Below are positions 1 to 7,731 of a stretch of DNA of 64,000 nt, piece after piece. The notes under the pieces were generated by a model. That model did no database searches. It had not been told where the DNA came from and was given only the letters and a program-made list of their open reading frames with translations. This stretch comes from Bradyrhizobium betae (GTDB lineage Bacteria; Pseudomonadota; Alphaproteobacteria; Rhizobiales; Xanthobacteraceae): assembly GCF_004123905.1 (NCBI RefSeq), contig NZ_MZXW01000026.1, forward strand, positions 35,127 to 99,126. The letters run 5' to 3'. Made by a program: the position numbers and the translations under genes. Numbering within the stretch: position 1 is the first letter of the stretch; each line of letters begins with the position of its first letter.

Positions 1-413
1 AACGCGGCATCGGCCCGGCCATAGGCGATGTTGTCCTTTGCTGCGACCGCCGGCTCCATCGCGGAGATCGCCTCGCTCATCGTCACGAGCGCGCCATCAC
101 GATCGTGGCGGAAGGCAAGCTCGGCAGCCTTGGGTTCGAGCGCGATGCGGAACGTGCAGAGTGCGTTGATGTCTTCCGCACTCGGCGTAAAGACAAAGCT
201 GCCGACCTGCGGGCGGATCACCACGAGGCCTTGCGCCTGCAACTGGCCCATCGCCTCGCGCACCGGCGTGCGGCTGACGCCGAAGGAGTTCGCCACCATC
301 TCCTCGGAGATCGCAGCGCCCAGCGCGAACTCGCCGTCGATGATAGCCTGGCGCAGCCGCAGCATCACCCGCTGCGACAGCGATTTCGGCGTATCGAGCT
401 TCAGCGAGCGCAT
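1..413 (-). CDS. GntR/FadR-type transcriptional regulator (C-terminus cut by window edge)
   Basis: Reading leftward from the ATG at 413, about 137 codons are visible before the window ends. Residues 10-75 form a winged helix-turn-helix with the GntR hallmark FGVSRTPVREAMGQLQAQGL followed by the wing (VVIRPQVGSFV). After it begins an FCD-like helical ligand domain (residues about 80 on, IALEPKAAELAF). FCD members usually sense organic acids. It starts 8 bp beyond the stop of the FAD oxidase gene on the same strand, so it is probably the last gene of that operon, and the inverted repeat at 1902-1922 is its likely operator. The ligand is unknown. Confidence 0.9.
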   Translation of the reverse strand, partial: MRSLKLDTPKSLSQRVMLRLRQAIIDGEFALGAAISEEMVANSFGVSRTPVREAMGQLQAQGLVVIRPQVGSFVFTPSAEDINALCTFRIALEPKAAELAFRHDRDGALVTMSEAISAMEPAVAAKDNIAYGRADAA

Positions 414-421
414 CTGCTCTC

Positions 422-1834
422 TCAGATCACCTTGCCGGGATTGAGCAGATGGTCGGGATCGAGTGCGGCCTTCAGCGTCCGCATCAGCGCGATTTCGGAT
501 TCGCTCCTGGCATGGCCCAGCCACTTCTTCTTCAAGGTGCCGATGCCGTGCTCGGCGGAAACGCTGCCGCCCATCTCGCGCACGAGACCATAGATGATCG
601 CGTCCATCTCTTCCTTCGGTTGCTGCTCGACCGAAAGACCGGTGACCCAGGAGACGAGATGCAGATTACCGTCACCGATATGGCCGTAATAGACGCTCTC
701 GCAGCCCTTGATGCCGGAGGCCAAGGCGGCCTTGCAGCGCGTGGCGAACTCGTCCATGCGCGCCACTGCGAGGCCGATGTCGTAGGAGATGTGCGGGCCC
801 AGCACCTGGCCGAACTCGGCGCAGATGTCACGCACGCGCCAGAACGCCTGTGTCTGCGCCAGCGATTGCGCCACGGCGGCGTCTACGAGTAGTCCGCGCT
901 CCATCAGCTCTTCGAGCCAGGTCTGGAAGCGCGGCGCGTCCACGCTCTCGTCGGTGCCTTGCGCTTCCACCAGCACGTAGAGACCGTGGCCTGCGGTGAC
1001 CGGCGGCTTCACGCCGGCGCGATTCGTGATCACGTCCCAATAATCCGGCCACATCACCTCGAAGGCCGACAGCAACGGTCCGAGCCCGCTGCGCGCGGCC
1101 CCGAGCAAGTCGATCACCGCGGCATAATCCTTCAGCGCGCAGAGCGCCGCCATGGTCGAGCGTGGCTTCGGAAACAGCTTCAGCACGATTCGGGTGATGA
1201 TGCCGAGCGTGCCTTCCGAGCCGATGAAGAGATGCTTCAGGTCGTAGCCGGCATTGTTCTTCATCAGCTTGTTGAGGCTGGTGATGATGGTGCCGTCGGG
1301 CAGCACCACCTCCAGGCCAAGCACCAATTCGCGCGTCATGCCGTAGCGGATCACGCGGTTGCCGCCGGCATTGGTGGAGAGATTGCCGCCGATCGCACAC
1401 GAGCCGCGCGAGCCGAGGTCGAGCGGAAAGAAGAAGCCGGCCTCGTCCGCGGCCTTCTGGATCGTCTCCAGCGGCGTGCCAGATTTGACCGTCATCGTCA
1501 TCGACGCGCGATCGATCTCCTCGATGCCGGTCATGCGCTCCAGCGAGATCGCGACCCAGCCGGCTTCAGGCGATGCGCCGCGGCACAGCCCGGTCAATCC
1601 GCCCTGCGGCACGAAAGGCAGACGCGCCTGCCGACATGTCAAAATCGCATCGGCAACGCCTTGCGCATCGAGCGGACGGATCACCGCCCGCGGCGTCTGC
1701 GGCAGGCTCGCGCTCCAGTCGTTGCAATTGCGCGCCGGCACCTCGCTGCCAACAAGCACGGCGGCAGCTCCAAGCTTGTCGCGCAACGCGCCGAGCAATT
1801 GGTCGGGACGCTCAATGGCGGTCACCATGTTCAT
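422..1834 (-). CDS. FAD-binding oxidase, GlcD / D-2-hydroxyacid dehydrogenase type
   Basis: 470 aa, vanillyl-alcohol-oxidase fold. The N-terminal half carries the FAD diphosphate-binding loop (FVPQGGLTGLCRGA near residue 80 and the GSCAIGGNLSTNAGGNR stretch near 147). The C-terminal substrate domain has the metal-ligand motifs YYGHIGDGNLH and SAEHGIG of D-lactate and D-2-hydroxyglutarate dehydrogenases. It should oxidise a D-2-hydroxy acid to the 2-oxo acid with transfer to a quinone or flavoprotein. The ATG is preceded by AGGAGG seven bases upstream. It is divergent from a DapA-family aldolase and followed by a GntR gene, suggesting a small 2-hydroxy/2-oxo acid module. The exact substrate cannot be read from the sequence. 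Confidence 0.88.
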   Translation of the reverse strand: MNMVTAIERPDQLLGALRDKLGAAAVLVGSEVPARNCNDWSASLPQTPRAVIRPLDAQGVADAILTCRQARLPFVPQGGLTGLCRGASPEAGWVAISLERMTGIEEIDRASMTMTVKSGTPLETIQKAADEAGFFFPLDLGSRGSCAIGGNLSTNAGGNRVIRYGMTRELVLGLEVVLPDGTIITSLNKLMKNNAGYDLKHLFIGSEGTLGIITRIVLKLFPKPRSTMAALCALKDYAAVIDLLGAARSGLGPLLSAFEVMWPDYWDVITNRAGVKPPVTAGHGLYVLVEAQGTDESVDAPRFQTWLEELMERGLLVDAAVAQSLAQTQAFWRVRDICAEFGQVLGPHISYDIGLAVARMDEFATRCKAALASGIKGCESVYYGHIGDGNLHLVSWVTGLSVEQQPKEEMDAIIYGLVREMGGSVSAEHGIGTLKKKWLGHARSESEIALMRTLKAALDPDHLLNPGKVI

Positions 1835-1901
1835 GCGAGACCTCCTGCTGGATTCGGCTGCGCCTCATCCGTGCCGTGACGGTGGAAAGGATTTGCGTCC
1901 C

Positions 1902-1922
1902 TCTTGTATGTAAGGTACAAGA
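1902..1922. promoter_or_regulatory. Inverted repeat, likely GntR operator
   Basis: Perfect 7-bp arms TCTTGTA (1902-1908) and TACAAGA (1916-1922) separated by TGTAAGG. It lies in the divergent gap between the FAD oxidase and the DapA-family gene. TTGTA/TACAA half-sites are typical of FadR/FCD-type GntR regulators, and such a gene lies in the same cluster. Inferred to be the shared operator. Confidence 0.6.
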
Positions 1923-2010
1923 TGAAAAGTAAAGCAAAAACAACGACTCGGGCGGCCCTCAAGATCGTTGAGGATCAGAGGCTTAGTCCGAGGTCGCAGC
2001 AGAGGGCGGT

Positions 2011-2898
2011 ATGATGACGGAGGCAATTCGCGGGTTCTGGGTGGCGTCGGCAACGCCGCTGGCGACGGACGGCAGCGTGGACTCCGCAAAGCTCGCCGCT
2101 CACGCCAGGCAGCTCTTCAGCAAAGGCGTCGGTGGCGTCGTGCTGTTCGGCACCACCGGCGAGGGCACCTCGTTCAACGTCGCCGAGCGTATCGCGACCA
2201 TCGAGGCCGTGCTCAAGGCCGGTGTTGCGCCGGAGCGGATCGGCATCGGCGGCGGCTTCCCCGCCATCAGCGACAGCATCGCGCTGACGCGCGCCGTGCT
2301 CGACCTCGGGCTGCGTCACCTGCTGTATCTGCCGCCTTACTTCGATCGCAGTGTCACGCCCGAAGGGATTGAAGACGCCTTTGCTGCCATCATCGACGGC
2401 GTCGCCGACGATCGCCTGCGTGCCTATCTCTATCATATCCCGCAGGTCTCGGGCGTTGCGATCCCGACCAGTGTCGCCGCGAATCTGCGCAAGCGTTACG
2501 GCAAGGTGGTTGCGGGCCTGAAGGACTCCAGCGGCGACTTCAAGCAGTTCCAGGCGTTCCGTGCAGCTAGCCCCGAGCTCGCCATCACCGTCGGCAACGA
2601 AACCGACATCGCCCGCGCGATTGCCGGCGGCGGCGCCGGCACGATCTGCGGCATGGCCAATATCGCGCCGGAGCTGGTCAAGGCCATGATCGACGGCAAG
2701 GACGTCGAAGCGCGAATGCAGGCTGCGGTCGATATTGTCGTGAAATCGCCTTCCTTCCTCGTGACGCTGAAGGCCATTTTGGCGGCGCAGACCGGCGATG
2801 CTGCGTGGCTGCGCGTGCGTCCGCCGCTGCGGGCATTGTCTGACGGCGCTGCATTCAAGGCCAAGCTGGACGAGCTGACCACTCCCGCCATCGCGTGA
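2011..2898 (+). CDS. DapA-family aldolase/dehydratase (DHDPS/NAL superfamily)
   Basis: 295 aa, full-length TIM-barrel class I aldolase. The pyruvate-carboxylate loop GTTGEGTSF is near residue 48, the catalytic Tyr lies in LYHIP near residue 145, and the Schiff-base Lys is in GLKDSSGD near 170. All key residues are present, so it should cleave, condense or dehydrate a 2-oxo acid. It is unlikely to be the lysine-pathway enzyme: it is divergent from an FAD hydroxyacid oxidase and near a GntR gene, which suggests catabolism of a sugar acid or similar compound. ATGs at 2011 and 2014 are both possible; the upstream AGAGGG fits either. Confidence 0.85.
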   Translation: MMTEAIRGFWVASATPLATDGSVDSAKLAAHARQLFSKGVGGVVLFGTTGEGTSFNVAERIATIEAVLKAGVAPERIGIGGGFPAISDSIALTRAVLDLGLRHLLYLPPYFDRSVTPEGIEDAFAAIIDGVADDRLRAYLYHIPQVSGVAIPTSVAANLRKRYGKVVAGLKDSSGDFKQFQAFRAASPELAITVGNETDIARAIAGGGAGTICGMANIAPELVKAMIDGKDVEARMQAAVDIVVKSPSFLVTLKAILAAQTGDAAWLRVRPPLRALSDGAAFKAKLDELTTPAIA

Positions 2899-2997
2899 GA
2901 TCGTGAAGTTCCGCGACACGTTGCCGCAAATTCGCGTGCAGCGTGTCGTGATCGGCCACGCCCGCAATTCGTAATTGCTGCCTAGCTCCGGTCTGAC

Positions 2998-3029
2998 TTT
3001 AGAACGATTCAACACTAGAGCGATTCAAC
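2998..3029 (+). promoter_or_regulatory. Tandem ICE-like (Irr box-like) elements
   Basis: Two adjacent 16-bp units, TTTAGAACGATTCAAC (2998-3013) and ACTAGAGCGATTCAAC (3014-3029), differ at three positions. The first has one perfect ICE half (TTTAGAA) and a degraded opposite half (TTCAACA in place of TTCTAAA). They sit about 75 bp before the TonB receptor gene. A perfect version of the same motif precedes mbfA at 60448-60464. Inferred to mediate Irr-dependent iron control. Confidence 0.5.
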
Positions 3030-3101
3030 GTCTCCCACGGTTCTCTTCGCGCACAGCGGCTGTTACAGGCCCACGCTTCAACGTTCTTGACTTGAAGTGG
3101 A

Positions 3102-5444
3102 ATGAAAGTGCGTGCCCATCTGGATGGCCAGCGTGTCCGCGGCCGTCGTCATCGTGCCGGCAGGAGCCGCGCAGGTCTTCTTATTGGCGCAGCGGTGCTG
3201 CTCGCCGATTACCCCTCCAACACGACGAGCGCACTGGCGCAATCGGCGCTGCCGCCGGTAGCGGTCGAAGCACCCGCGCAACGGCCCAAGCCGGCACGCG
3301 CGTCGGAACAGGCTCCGCGGCGCGCGCAGGCCGCAGTGCGCCGACAGCCCAATCGCAATCCGGCAGCTGTCGTGCCGACGCTCTCGGAGCGCGCAGCCGC
3401 TGCGGCCGCCGCACAGCAAGCCGCCAAGCTCGGCTACCGTGCGATGCCGAGCTCGACCACGCTGCGCAGTGGCGCCTCGCCGCTCGACACGTCTCAGTCC
3501 GTCAACGTCGTGCCCGAGCAGGTGCTGAAGGACCAGCTTCCGCGCAACATCGACGACGCGCTGGTCAACATCAGCGGCATCACCCAGACCAATACGCTCG
3601 CCGGCACCCAGGACGCGGTGATCCGCCGCGGCTTTGGCGATAACCGCGATGGCTCGATCATGCGCAACGGCATGCCGCTGGTGCAGGGCCGCAGCCTGAA
3701 TGCCGCGGTCGAGAGCGTCGAGGTGCTGAAAGGCCCGGCCTCGCTGCTCTATGGCATCATGGATCCCGGCGGCATCGTCAACACCATCAGCAAGCGCCCG
3801 GAGCTCTACCAGCACGGCTCGGTGACGCTGCTCGGCTCGACCTTCGCCAACAATCGCAGTGGCGCCGACGGCACGCTCGACATCACCGGTCCGATCGGCG
3901 ACGGTGGCCTTGCCTATCGTTTCGTCAGCTATGGCGTCAGCGAGGACTATTGGCGCAATTTCGGCCGGCACCGGGAAATGCTGGTGAATCCGTCACTGGC
4001 CTGGTACGGCGACACCACGACGGTCCAGCTCACCTATGAGCACCGCGAATTCATCTATCCGTTTGACCGCGGCACGGCTTTCGTCGACGGCGCGCCGCTG
4101 GCGATCCCGAAGACGCGCCGGCTCGACGAGCCCTTCAACAACATGTGGGGCACCTCGGACCTGGTGCAGGCCTCGGTCGAGCAGAAGCTCGACGACAATT
4201 GGAAGGTCACGGCGGCCTACAGCTACAACACCGAGACCTACAGCGCCAACCAGCTGCGCATCACCAGCGTCGACGCCAAGACCGGCGTCGAGAAACGCAG
4301 CAACGACGGCACCCAGAACTCGCTGAGCAACGCCAGCTACGGCACTTCCTATCTGCAAGGTGACGTCTGGGTGGGCGGCTTCCGCAACGAGATCCTGTTC
4401 GGCGGCGAGGCGCTGTACCGCACCATCGATCGCCGCGACCTGATCCGCCAGGCGACCGCGAACTTCAATTTCTACAACCCGGTCTACGGGCTGGTCACAC
4501 CGGGCACGACCGTTTCTGCCGTCGACAGCGAGCAGACTGATTTGCTCGGCACCCGTGGCTTCTTCGCCCAGGACACGTTCCACCTGACCAACTGGCTCTC
4601 CGTGGTCGGCGGCGTGCGCTGGATGGAATATGAGCAATTGGCCGGAAAAGGCCGGCCCAAATTCATCACCAACACCGATCTGGCGGGCGACAAGGTGCTG
4701 CCGCTCGGCGGCGTCATCGTCAAGCTGAACGATCAGCTCTCTTATTACGTGAGCTATACGCAGTCGCTGAAACCGACGTCGACCATCGCGCCTTTCTCCG
4801 GTGCTCCCACCGGCTTCGTCGTCGACTCCACCATTGCGCCCGAAGAGGGAACTCAGTGGGAGACCGGCCTGAAGTTCGATGTCAACAAGCGGTTGTCGGG
4901 TACTTTGGCGATCTACGATATCGAGAAGAAGAACGTGCTGGTCCGCGACGACCTTGGCAACAATAACATCGTGGTACGGACGTCCGCGAAGGCGCGGTCG
5001 CGCGGCGTCGAATTGGATGTGACGGGCAAGCTGACCGACGATTGGAGCATGATCGGGAGCTATGGCTATACCGACGCGCGCCTGGAGGGCGATCCCATCA
5101 ACGGCGACGCAAAACTGCTGAACGCCGCGATGAACACGGGCTCGCTTTATCTCGTCTACGATTTCGGTGACCGGCTGCCTGGACGTCTGCGGCTCGGCGG
5201 CGGCGCGCATTACGTCGGCGACCGGCCGGGCGATTCAGCCAACACGTTCTTTCTGCCAGCTTATACCGTCGCGGACGTCTTTGCGACCTACGACACCAAG
5301 ATCGACAAGCTGCCGGTGACCTATCAGTTCAACGTCAAGAACCTGTTCGACAAAGTCTACTATACGTCGACCACTGGAAGCGCCTTGGCCGTCGCCATCG
5401 GTGATGCGCGACGCTTCTCGCTGTCGGCAACGGTGAAGTTCTAG
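3102..5444 (+). CDS. TonB-dependent siderophore receptor
   Basis: 780 aa. A basic N-terminus with a hydrophobic segment (residues about 22-47, ending ALAQ) looks like a signal peptide. A Pro/Ala/Arg-rich linker (48-115) contains LPPVAVEAP, a possible TonB-box region. The plug domain follows (about 125-235; VNVVPEQVLKDQLPRNIDDAL, VEVLKGPASLLYG), then a 22-strand-type barrel ending in a terminal Phe (LSATVKF), as expected of BAM substrates. It should import a ferric siderophore across the outer membrane. The FbpA-like gene begins two bases after its stop, and a PepSY membrane gene follows. The start has only a weak ribosome site, so the exact N-terminus is uncertain. Confidence 0.92.
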   Translation: MKVRAHLDGQRVRGRRHRAGRSRAGLLIGAAVLLADYPSNTTSALAQSALPPVAVEAPAQRPKPARASEQAPRRAQAAVRRQPNRNPAAVVPTLSERAAAAAAAQQAAKLGYRAMPSSTTLRSGASPLDTSQSVNVVPEQVLKDQLPRNIDDALVNISGITQTNTLAGTQDAVIRRGFGDNRDGSIMRNGMPLVQGRSLNAAVESVEVLKGPASLLYGIMDPGGIVNTISKRPELYQHGSVTLLGSTFANNRSGADGTLDITGPIGDGGLAYRFVSYGVSEDYWRNFGRHREMLVNPSLAWYGDTTTVQLTYEHREFIYPFDRGTAFVDGAPLAIPKTRRLDEPFNNMWGTSDLVQASVEQKLDDNWKVTAAYSYNTETYSANQLRITSVDAKTGVEKRSNDGTQNSLSNASYGTSYLQGDVWVGGFRNEILFGGEALYRTIDRRDLIRQATANFNFYNPVYGLVTPGTTVSAVDSEQTDLLGTRGFFAQDTFHLTNWLSVVGGVRWMEYEQLAGKGRPKFITNTDLAGDKVLPLGGVIVKLNDQLSYYVSYTQSLKPTSTIAPFSGAPTGFVVDSTIAPEEGTQWETGLKFDVNKRLSGTLAIYDIEKKNVLVRDDLGNNNIVVRTSAKARSRGVELDVTGKLTDDWSMIGSYGYTDARLEGDPINGDAKLLNAAMNTGSLYLVYDFGDRLPGRLRLGGGAHYVGDRPGDSANTFFLPAYTVADVFATYDTKIDKLPVTYQFNVKNLFDKVYYTSTTGSALAVAIGDARRFSLSATVKF

Positions 5445-5446
5445 CG

Positions 5447-6469
5447 ATGGCAGCGCGGCACAGAGCCATCGCGGTGCTGTTCGCGCTGGCGTCTGCCTGC
5501 ACGGCGGCTGCGGGCCGCGCCGAGGAGATTACGCTCTATTCGACCCGGGAGGCGGCTCTGGTCGCGCCTGCCGTTGCGGCTTTCACGGCAGCCAGCGGCA
5601 TCAAGGTGAAGATCGTCTTCATCGAGGACAGCCTGGTCAAGCGGCTCGTATCGGAAGGCGCGGCGTCGCCGGCCGACGTGCTTGTGACGATCGGCCTCGA
5701 CAAGACCACGCAGCTTGCCGGCCGCGGCCTGACCCAGGCCTTCTCCTCGTCGCGTATCGAACAGGCCGTGCCGGAAAACCTGCGCGGCAATGGCGGGCAA
5801 TGGATCGCGCTCGCCGCCCGCCCGCGCGTCGCATTTGCGCGCAAGGACAGCGCACTTGCCGCGATCGATTACAAAGATCTGGCCGATCCGCAATGGCGCG
5901 GCAAATTGTGCATGCGCTCGCCGCTGCACCAGAACAATGTCGCCTTGGTCGCGGCCTATCTCGCCCATCACGGCGAAGCGGCGACGGAAGCCTGGCTTTC
6001 CGGCCTGAAGGCCAATCTCGCCCATAAGCCCGACGGCAAGGACAACGACGTGATCCGCGAGATCGCGCAAGGGGCTTGCGAGATCGGCATCGGCAACACC
6101 GTGGCGCTGGCGCAATTGCGCGACGGACGGGAGGGCGCCGACTGGCGCGCTTGGGCGATGGAGGTCCGGGCTGTTCCGGCCGCATTCAAGGGTGGCGGCG
6201 CGCATGTGAACCTCACCGGTGCGGCGATCGCGAAGCACGCGCCACATCCGGAGGCCGCGCGAAAACTGATCGAGTTCCTGGTCACGCCCACCGGGCAACG
6301 GCTCTTTGCCACAGCCGAGATGGAATATCCCGTGGTCGCGTTGGCGGAACGAGCGCCCATCGTTGTCGAGATTGGATCATTCAATGCCGATGCGCTGCCG
6401 ATCGATCAGATCGCCGCGCATCAGCAAGCCGCGATCGCCCTCATCAAGAAGGTTGGTTTCGATGAGTAG
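5447..6469 (+). CDS. FbpA/FutA-like iron-type periplasmic binding protein with altered ligands
   Basis: 340 aa with a signal peptide cleaved near residue 25 (AAAGRAEE), then a type II periplasmic-binding fold resembling ferric-iron binders of the FbpA/FutA group. Two ligand regions of that family look changed: the early Tyr/Arg/His segment reads YSTREAAL (31-38), and the place where ferric binders carry a Tyr-Tyr pair reads GNTVALAQL (216-224). It may therefore bind something other than naked ferric iron. No permease or ATPase accompanies it. It starts 2 bp after the receptor stop and overlaps the PepSY gene by 8 bp, so the three are one translationally coupled operon. Confidence 0.8.
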   Translation: MAARHRAIAVLFALASACTAAAGRAEEITLYSTREAALVAPAVAAFTAASGIKVKIVFIEDSLVKRLVSEGAASPADVLVTIGLDKTTQLAGRGLTQAFSSSRIEQAVPENLRGNGGQWIALAARPRVAFARKDSALAAIDYKDLADPQWRGKLCMRSPLHQNNVALVAAYLAHHGEAATEAWLSGLKANLAHKPDGKDNDVIREIAQGACEIGIGNTVALAQLRDGREGADWRAWAMEVRAVPAAFKGGGAHVNLTGAAIAKHAPHPEAARKLIEFLVTPTGQRLFATAEMEYPVVALAERAPIVVEIGSFNADALPIDQIAAHQQAAIALIKKVGFDE

Positions 6470-7655
6470 GCTCGGTCACGACATCAAGGCCGCCCTGCAC
6501 CAGATCCATTCCATTGCAGGCCTTGTGCTGGCGTTGCTGCTGTCTCTGATCGCGCTGACCGGCGCGATCATGAGTTTCGAGGACGAGATCGTCGACCATC
6601 TCAACGCGGACATTATGCACGTCGCGCCGCGTACCGTGCCGGCGTTGATGCCGGACGAGCTGGTGGCCCGGCTGAAGGCCGCGCAGGACCTCGGCAAAGT
6701 CTCGGCCGTCACGCTATCGAGCGATCCGTCCGCGGCGGTGCGTGTCCGCTTCGCCCGCGACGAGCAGGGCGCGCGGCCGGCGTCGCTCTATGTCGACCCC
6801 TATGATGCGCACGTGCTGGGCGCGCCGCGTGGCGAAGAATTTTTCGCGACCGTTCGCAGGCTGCATCGCTGGTTGCTGATCCCCGGAGATGCCAAGGGCT
6901 GGGGCCGCCAGATCACCGGCGTCGCCGCGCTCGGCCTGATCGTGATGCTGATCTCAGGCCTCGTGCTGCGCTGGCCACGCCGCGCCGGCAGCGTGAAGAT
7001 GTGGTTGAAGCCGAATTTCGGGCTCGGTGGCCGTGCGCTGCATCGCTCTCTGCACGCCGTCATCGGCACCTGGGTGCTCCCGGTCTATCTGGTGATGACG
7101 CTGACCGGGCTGTGGTACTCGTTCGACTGGTACAAGGATGGCGTCGTCTGGCTGCTGTCGCGTCCGGAAGTCGCCGAAGCAAAAATGCAGCCCAAGATGT
7201 CTGCAAAGGCGGCGCGCGCGGCCGGCCGTGCCGAGCCGGCCCCGGCGATCGGATTCGATCAGGCATGGACGACGTTCCGGCGGGACGAGGGAGACCACTT
7301 CTCCAGGGCCTTGTTTACGCTACCGGCCGGCCCGGGCACATTGATACGGATCCGGTCGTGGGGGAAGGACTCCACACTCGACACCACGCGCGACGAATTC
7401 CGAATCGATGCCGTCACAGGTCAGGTGATCTCGGCAGAGCGCTACGCCGACAAGACGCTCGGCGAGAAGATCATCGCAAACGTGCTCGACATCCATCGCG
7501 GTGCGTTCCTGGGCTGGCCCGGAAAGCTCGCGTTCATGATCGCCGCAGCGCTGATGCCGCTGTTCGCGGTAACAGGCATTTTGCTTTATCTCTCGCGCCG
7601 CAGAGTGCGACGTCCGGCGCAGCCATCGTTGGGGCGCCTCGTTCCGGGCGAGTGA
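6462..7655 (+). CDS. PepSY-associated transmembrane protein, probable periplasmic iron reductase
   Basis: 397 aa from the ATG at 6462, which overlaps the end of the preceding gene (ATGAGTAG). The four-helix architecture is that of PiuB/FpvG-like PepSY-TM proteins: helix 1 at about 17-38 (AGLVLALLLSLIALTGAIMS), a periplasmic PepSY-like region, helices near 145 and 195, and a last helix near 350. A His precedes or begins most helices (LHQIHSIAG, RRLHRWLL, ALHRSLHAV, LDIHRGAF), consistent with bis-His haem in this family. In the pyoverdine system the PepSY protein FpvG helps reduce ferric siderophore in the periplasm; the same role is inferred here from the operon. Confidence 0.82.
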   Translation: MSRLGHDIKAALHQIHSIAGLVLALLLSLIALTGAIMSFEDEIVDHLNADIMHVAPRTVPALMPDELVARLKAAQDLGKVSAVTLSSDPSAAVRVRFARDEQGARPASLYVDPYDAHVLGAPRGEEFFATVRRLHRWLLIPGDAKGWGRQITGVAALGLIVMLISGLVLRWPRRAGSVKMWLKPNFGLGGRALHRSLHAVIGTWVLPVYLVMTLTGLWYSFDWYKDGVVWLLSRPEVAEAKMQPKMSAKAARAAGRAEPAPAIGFDQAWTTFRRDEGDHFSRALFTLPAGPGTLIRIRSWGKDSTLDTTRDEFRIDAVTGQVISAERYADKTLGEKIIANVLDIHRGAFLGWPGKLAFMIAAALMPLFAVTGILLYLSRRRVRRPAQPSLGRLVPGE

Positions 7656-7731
7656 GCGGACGCTAAGGCTAGCCAAGGCCGCCGCAATCGTTCAAAAGCC
7701 CATGGCTGTCATTACCAGGGTTCACGCCATG

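Noticed and set aside
7702..7731. Earlier ATG for the rhodanese gene
   Set aside because: Not disproved, but no ribosome site precedes it and the first rhodanese module begins cleanly after ATG 7732.
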